This document shows, piece by piece, positions 14,342 to 18,423 of a stretch of 18,423 nucleotides of DNA. The notes beneath the pieces are model-generated. The model worked only from the letters and a program-made list of their open reading frames with translations. It had not been told where the DNA came from and did no database searches. The number at the start of each line of letters is the position of its first letter. Position 1 is the stretch's first letter. The translations under genes were made by a program, and so were the position numbers. The stretch spans positions 1-18,423 of the forward strand of contig CAKORZ010000022.1 in NCBI GenBank assembly GCA_934101685.1, in the 5' to 3' direction. Source of the stretch: an uncultured Bacilli bacterium (GTDB lineage: Bacteria > Bacillota_I > Bacilli_A > RFN20 > DUOF01).

Positions 14342-16141
14342 TCACTTATCTAAAAATAATTGAATAAACAACATTCTGTTTTCAGAAACAATTTTTTTGA
14401 AAATTGCAGCAAGTTCTGAGTCTTTATAATCCAAAAGTTTTTTAGCTTCTTTAATGCTTATTTTTTCTTTATTTTGTATTTTTAAAACTACTTTTAAAAT
14501 ATTCCTAACAAAAGGTATTTCTTTATTCCAACTCCTTATAGCCATTATTTCATCTAAATGATATTCTATATTCAAATCGGTAAAAATAAGAGAAAAAAGT
14601 TTTTGAATTGCATTCATTGAGTCTTGAGAATTAACCATGTATTCACATATCTCTGCAACAAGAAGGAATTCATCATCGTTTAATTCATTAAAAAACTCTA
14701 CTGCTAATTTAGGTTGATATTTTTTTATTAATCTAAAACAATCCATAGCATTATAAAATTGATCAAGCACATCTCCACCAGTTGCCACAAACCTAAACCC
14801 AATTGGTTTAAGTAAGTTATCAAGAATATAAGGAATCACAGAATTAAATATTTTTGATTCAAAAAGATGCTCAAAAAAGCTTTCAAATTCATCTAAATTA
14901 ATTGTATTTGAAATATCAACAAGAAATTCAAAAACAGTTTTCTCTGTTTTTCTATTTTCTGGGAATACTTCAACAAAATAAGTTATCTTATCCTTTAAAT
15001 TTATAAAATCGCTTAATAATGTTGTCCCTCCAAAATCAGAAATAGCTTTTAAAACTATTTTAATTTCATTAATTCTCTCTTCCTCAGTTAAATAAAGATT
15101 CATTTCAAAATCTTTAACATCTAACAAACTATTCATTAAATTATTTAATGTATTAACAGTTAAAGTTTCTAACTCTGCTAATAACTCTTCACTATATTTA
15201 GAATTACTTAATGTTTTAACAATTACATCTATATCATCATCATCTAAATTATTATTAATAACATCCTCTAATGGAATAGAATCTTTATTCTCCAAAACTA
15301 AATCCAATAATTTTGATTGATTCAATACAATCCCACTTTTAACAATCATTGATGTTTCATCAGAAAAACTAGCATAGCTATCTTCATAAGATATTCTCGT
15401 TAAAGAATCAAATATATAGTCACTTATACTATCATTACCACCTATTGTAGAAAACACGGTAGCATTATATGCCTCAATTATATTACAATATTTTTTATAT
15501 TTTTGAAGATTCTTATTTTCATCACACAAAGAACTTTCTTTACTATTTAAAGTATCACTAGTAGCATTTTTATAAATTCTAGCAATTCCATTTAATGGAG
15601 ATAAAATAATACTTATAATAAAGATAGCTTGCACACACCCTAAAACACCAGACCATACTCGATGATGAATTCTATCTCCTCTATCATATAGTATTCTTCT
15701 TTTTCTTCTATAGCTCAAATACAAATACACTGGTAAAAACAAAATCAAATATACTATAAAAAGAGAAACATATGTAATTGGAGCTAAAAATATCTGTGGA
15801 AAATCCATAAATAATTCTTTTAAGCTTGGAAAATAAGCATATAAATCATTCAAAAAACTACTATGAGCTATTATTTCCTCTATATAATCTATAATTGTAG
15901 TAAAAGATTTATCTTTATAAACTAAAGTTATATTTATTTTTGATAAATCCAATTGAACTAAATACTCATTTACTATTGGAGCAGATATAAAAGCAAAAAT
16001 AACACAAGTTAAAATATATGTGGTTCTATATAAAGCTTTTTTTATTCCTAATTTATAACTGAATTTATATGCTATTAGCATTATTAAAGAAAAAACCAAA
16101 AAGCTTATTATCCATATTAAAACTGATTCTGTGTTTTTCAT
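14342..16141 (-). CDS. CvpA-like multi-pass membrane protein with long C-terminal tail
   Basis: This 599-aa protein has about four membrane segments in the first 190 residues (near 6-27, 40-60, 118-145 and 165-190). The Arg-rich link YRRKRR, the following VWSGVLGCVQAIFIISIIL and the later PLNGI recall the CvpA family. About 400 residues of acidic helical sequence follow, with no motif I recognise. Typical CvpA proteins are near 160-200 aa, so the tail is unusual. The ATG at 16141 has AAGGAG nine bases upstream; the upstream GTG in the frame precedes the ribosome site and is unlikely. It is the first gene of a probable operon with an exported protein and yvcK. It ends with TGA. A scaffold or envelope role is inferred from context only. 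Confidence 0.7.
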   Translation of the reverse strand: MKNTESVLIWIISFLVFSLIMLIAYKFSYKLGIKKALYRTTYILTCVIFAFISAPIVNEYLVQLDLSKINITLVYKDKSFTTIIDYIEEIIAHSSFLNDLYAYFPSLKELFMDFPQIFLAPITYVSLFIVYLILFLPVYLYLSYRRKRRILYDRGDRIHHRVWSGVLGCVQAIFIISIILSPLNGIARIYKNATSDTLNSKESSLCDENKNLQKYKKYCNIIEAYNATVFSTIGGNDSISDYIFDSLTRISYEDSYASFSDETSMIVKSGIVLNQSKLLDLVLENKDSIPLEDVINNNLDDDDIDVIVKTLSNSKYSEELLAELETLTVNTLNNLMNSLLDVKDFEMNLYLTEEERINEIKIVLKAISDFGGTTLLSDFINLKDKITYFVEVFPENRKTEKTVFEFLVDISNTINLDEFESFFEHLFESKIFNSVIPYILDNLLKPIGFRFVATGGDVLDQFYNAMDCFRLIKKYQPKLAVEFFNELNDDEFLLVAEICEYMVNSQDSMNAIQKLFSLIFTDLNIEYHLDEIMAIRSWNKEIPFVRNILKVVLKIQNKEKISIKEAKKLLDYKDSELAAIFKKIVSENRMLFIQLFLDK

Positions 16142-16163
16142 CTTCTTAACTCCTTGCACTTTT

Positions 16164-16191
16164 ATTTTAACACAACAATAAAAAACTTCAA
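16164..16191 (-). promoter_or_regulatory. Promoter of the CvpA-like / exported protein / yvcK operon
   Basis: TTGAAG (16186-16191), a 16-base spacer and TAAAAT (16164-16169) with an extended -10 TGT in front stand on the minus strand. The start point would fall near 16157, just before the AAGGAG site. Confidence 0.65.
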
Positions 16192-16236
16192 TATTTTATT
16201 TTTAATGCCCTCTAGTAATAACAAATAAAGAATAAA

Positions 16237-16245
16237 TGATATAAT
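16237..16245 (+). promoter_or_regulatory. Extended -10 promoter of the pseudouridine synthase gene
   Basis: TGATATAAT is a perfect extended -10 element. The -35 region (ATAACA at 16218-16223) is weak, as is common with extended -10 promoters. The start point would be near 16252, immediately before or within the GGAGG site. Confidence 0.6.
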
Positions 16246-16264
16246 GTAAATGGAGGTTTTTTAT

Positions 16265-17245
16265 GTGAAGTCACTACAAGTTAATAGCAACGATAAAGGC
16301 CAAAGAGTAGATAAATATATAAGAAAATATTTAAACAATGCTCCTTTAAGTTTTATCTATAAATTATTTAGAAAAAAAGATATAAAAGTAAATGGGAAAA
16401 AAGTAGATATTAATTACATTTTAAAAGAAAAAGATATCATTGAAATATATGTAAATGATGATTTACTAAATTCATTTAATACTCCAAAAGTAGTAGAAAA
16501 AGAAAAAATAAATTTAGATATTGTATATGAAGATAATAATATATTAATTATAAATAAAGATCCAAATGTACTAATACATGAAGGAGAAGAAAATAAAAAA
16601 GCAAACACCTTAAATAATATGATTTTAAATTATTTACTTACTAAAGGAGAATACAAAACAACAGACATCTATACCCCATCATGTGTTCATAGACTAGATA
16701 GAAACACAAGTGGACTTGTAATAGCAAGTAAAAACTTAGAAACATCAAAGATTTTATTAGACTTATTTAAAGATAAACAAAATATAGAAAAATACTATAT
16801 TGCTTTAGTAAAAGGTAATCTTAAAGGCAAAGGAACAATCAATAAGAAATTATTAAAAGATGAAAAGAAAAAACTAGTAACTGTTGATGAAAAAAATGGG
16901 CTAACTGCTATAACTGAATATCAAAACATAATAAGCAATGATAAATATTCTTTATTAAAAGTAAATTTAATAACTGGAAGAACACATCAAATAAGAGTGC
17001 ATATGGCTTCAATTAATCATCCTCTTATAAACGATGAAAAATATGGTGATTATAAAGAAAATAAAGAATTTAGCGATAAATTTAATTATAAATATCAATT
17101 TTTACACTCTTACATCATAAAGTTTAAAAACATGCCTGAAAAATTAAAATATTTAGAGAATAAAGAATTTAAAGCTAATTTAAAGCCAAAGCAAAAAGAA
17201 ATATTAAAAAAATTATTTAAAGGAGATGTAGTAAATGAATTATAA
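16265..17245 (+). CDS. RluA-family 23S rRNA pseudouridine synthase
   Basis: This 326-aa enzyme has an N-terminal S4 RNA-binding domain (about 10-75, GQRVDKYIRKYL and IKVNGKKV) and a RluA catalytic domain. The catalytic Asp145 lies in HRLDRNTSGLV, and the conserved TGRTHQIRVHMASINHPLINDEKYG follows. It isomerises specific uridines in rRNA, most likely of the large subunit; RluC and RluD types cannot be told apart from sequence alone. I chose the GTG at 16265-16267, eight bases after GGAGG. The upstream ATG at 16250 overlaps that ribosome site and is rejected. The 3' end overlaps the phosphoglucomutase start by 11 bases, so the two are co-transcribed. It diverges from the CvpA-like operon. Confidence 0.92.
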   Translation: MKSLQVNSNDKGQRVDKYIRKYLNNAPLSFIYKLFRKKDIKVNGKKVDINYILKEKDIIEIYVNDDLLNSFNTPKVVEKEKINLDIVYEDNNILIINKDPNVLIHEGEENKKANTLNNMILNYLLTKGEYKTTDIYTPSCVHRLDRNTSGLVIASKNLETSKILLDLFKDKQNIEKYYIALVKGNLKGKGTINKKLLKDEKKKLVTVDEKNGLTAITEYQNIISNDKYSLLKVNLITGRTHQIRVHMASINHPLINDEKYGDYKENKEFSDKFNYKYQFLHSYIIKFKNMPEKLKYLENKEFKANLKPKQKEILKKLFKGDVVNEL

Positions 17246-18423
17246 AGATAATTATAAAACTTGGTTAAACAGTTCTCTTCCAGAAAATTTAAAAGATGAA
17301 TTAAGAAATATGAATGAAGAAGAAATAAAAGCTTCCTTCTATGATAATTTGTCATTTGGAACTGCTGGCATGAGAGGAATAATGGGACTTGGAACTAATA
17401 GATTAAATATTTACACAATAAGAAAAGCAACTTTAGGATATGCTAATTACTTAATAAAATATTTTAAAAATGATCTTTCTAGAGGAGTAGTTATTGGGCA
17501 TGACAATAGAATGAATTCTCGTGAATTTTGCCTAGATTGTGCTTCTTTATTATCTAGTAAAGGCATAAAAGTATATATATTTGATAGTTTAAGGCCTACT
17601 CCCGAAACTTCATTTGCAATTAGAAAATTAAATGCAATCGGAGGCATCATAATAACAGCTTCTCACAACCCTAAAGAATATAATGGATATAAAGTATATG
17701 ATGATACAGGTTGTCAATTAACTGATTATAAAAATGATTTATTAATCTTAGAAATAAATAAAATAGATGATATATTATCTTATTCTTTCAAAGAAAACAA
17801 AGAATTAATAGAAGTGTTAGATTATAACTTTGATAAATTATATTATGATGAAATAAAAAAGATATCTTTAACTAATCCTAACAAAAAAGATTTTAAAATT
17901 GTATATACGCCAGAACATGGAACAGCCTTAAAAGGAATAAAAGAAATATTAACTGATTTAGGATATAACTTATATTTAGTAGAATCTCAATGTACTCCAG
18001 ATCCTTATTTTACAAACACTAAATCACCTAACCCAGAAGATAAACTTGCTTATACAGAGGCATTAAAGTTAGCTAAAGAAATAGATGCAGACTTATTACT
18101 TGCTACTGACCCTGATGGTGATAGAATTGGAGTAGGAGTAAAGCATAATAATGAATATATTCTTTTAACAGGTAATCAAACAGGTGCACTAATTTTAGAT
18201 TACTTAGTAAATAATAAAAAGTGTAGTTTAAATTCACTAGTAATTTCAAGCATTGTTACTACTTCTCTAATTGAAACTATTGCTAAAGATCATGATGTAT
18301 TTTTCACTCAAACACTTACTGGTTTCAAATATATTGGTGAAACAATTACTAAATATCAAAATGAAAAAGAATTCCTTTTTGCTGTTGAGGAATCATATGG
18401 ATGTGCTTTATCTAGTATTGTAA
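17235..18423 (+). CDS. pgcA: Phosphoglucomutase (alpha-D-phosphohexomutase), cut by the window edge
   Basis: The visible 396 residues contain SFGTAGMRGIMG near residue 40, the phosphoserine loop TASHNP (S143), the metal loop DPDGDR (D292, D294, D296), GFKYIGE and the sugar-binding EESYG. This is the long form found in Bacillota (about 580 aa), so roughly two thirds is present. It interconverts glucose-1-phosphate and glucose-6-phosphate, feeding nucleotide sugars for wall polymers and glycolipids. The ATG has AAAGGAG nine bases upstream, inside the end of the pseudouridine synthase gene, so it is co-transcribed and probably translationally coupled. A mutase acting on mannose or another hexose cannot be fully excluded. 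The frame is intact to the window edge. Confidence 0.93.
   Translation, partial: MNYKDNYKTWLNSSLPENLKDELRNMNEEEIKASFYDNLSFGTAGMRGIMGLGTNRLNIYTIRKATLGYANYLIKYFKNDLSRGVVIGHDNRMNSREFCLDCASLLSSKGIKVYIFDSLRPTPETSFAIRKLNAIGGIIITASHNPKEYNGYKVYDDTGCQLTDYKNDLLILEINKIDDILSYSFKENKELIEVLDYNFDKLYYDEIKKISLTNPNKKDFKIVYTPEHGTALKGIKEILTDLGYNLYLVESQCTPDPYFTNTKSPNPEDKLAYTEALKLAKEIDADLLLATDPDGDRIGVGVKHNNEYILLTGNQTGALILDYLVNNKKCSLNSLVISSIVTTSLIETIAKDHDVFFTQTLTGFKYIGETITKYQNEKEFLFAVEESYGCALSSIV

Noticed and set aside
16414..17650. Minus-strand open frames opposite the pseudouridine synthase and phosphoglucomutase genes
   Set aside because: Both plus-strand genes have full family motifs. The minus frames have no motif, ribosome site or promoter.
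1..18423. CRISPR array, insertion sequence, rRNA or riboswitch
   Set aside because: No regularly spaced repeats, transposase motifs, rRNA segments or recognisable aptamer leaders were seen. All gaps between genes are under 350 bases.

Overview
The window reads as chromosomal DNA of a very AT-rich, low-GC Gram-positive bacterium, probably an uncultured gut member of the Bacillota or a Mollicutes-like Bacilli lineage. This is inferred from AT-rich codon use, strong AGGAGG-type ribosome sites, TTGACA/TATAAT-type promoters, a YvcK/CofD protein, a RluA-family enzyme and a mucin-type M60 peptidase. The genetic code looks standard. UGG is used for Trp, the only tRNA is tRNA-Trp(CCA), and TGA is a real stop (for example the ATGA overlap at 5087-5090). 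Genus and species cannot be read from this sequence.

Layout, left to right. (1) 1-646, minus: the start of a Sel1-repeat protein with its own promoter. (2) 752-3491, minus: a discrete two-gene unit between two intrinsic terminators. It comprises a 705-aa adenosine-deaminase-superfamily protein with unrecognised N- and C-terminal domains, then a 195-aa orphan. Its codon use differs from its neighbours, and it is the best candidate here for an undescribed system. (3) 3581-6581, minus: a compact operon of TetR regulator, ABC ATPase, ABC-2 permease and metallo-beta-lactamase-fold hydrolase. A perfect inverted repeat lies between the -35 and -10 boxes of its promoter. (4) 6691-7803, plus: a divergent alkaline-phosphatase-superfamily phosphodiesterase. 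Its stop codon overlaps that of the convergent gene at 7800-11048, minus, a membrane-anchored M60 metallopeptidase with C-terminal carbohydrate-binding-like domains.

(5) 11274-12048, minus: acyl carrier protein, YqeY-like protein and tRNA-Trp, tightly packed, with one promoter in front and one strong terminator behind. (6) 12098-16141, minus: a CvpA-like multi-pass membrane protein, a secreted single-anchor protein and YvcK, apparently one envelope-related operon. (7) 16265-18423, plus: an RluA-family pseudouridine synthase overlapping the start of a phosphoglucomutase (pgcA type) that runs off the window.

How the parts fit together (inference): regions 6 and 7 fit sugar-phosphate flux and cell-envelope housekeeping. 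Region 3 fits an inducible export or self-protection module. The M60 protein suggests host glycoprotein as a nutrient. The deaminase pair is accessory and may be a nucleotide-centred conflict or signalling cassette, but its function is unknown.
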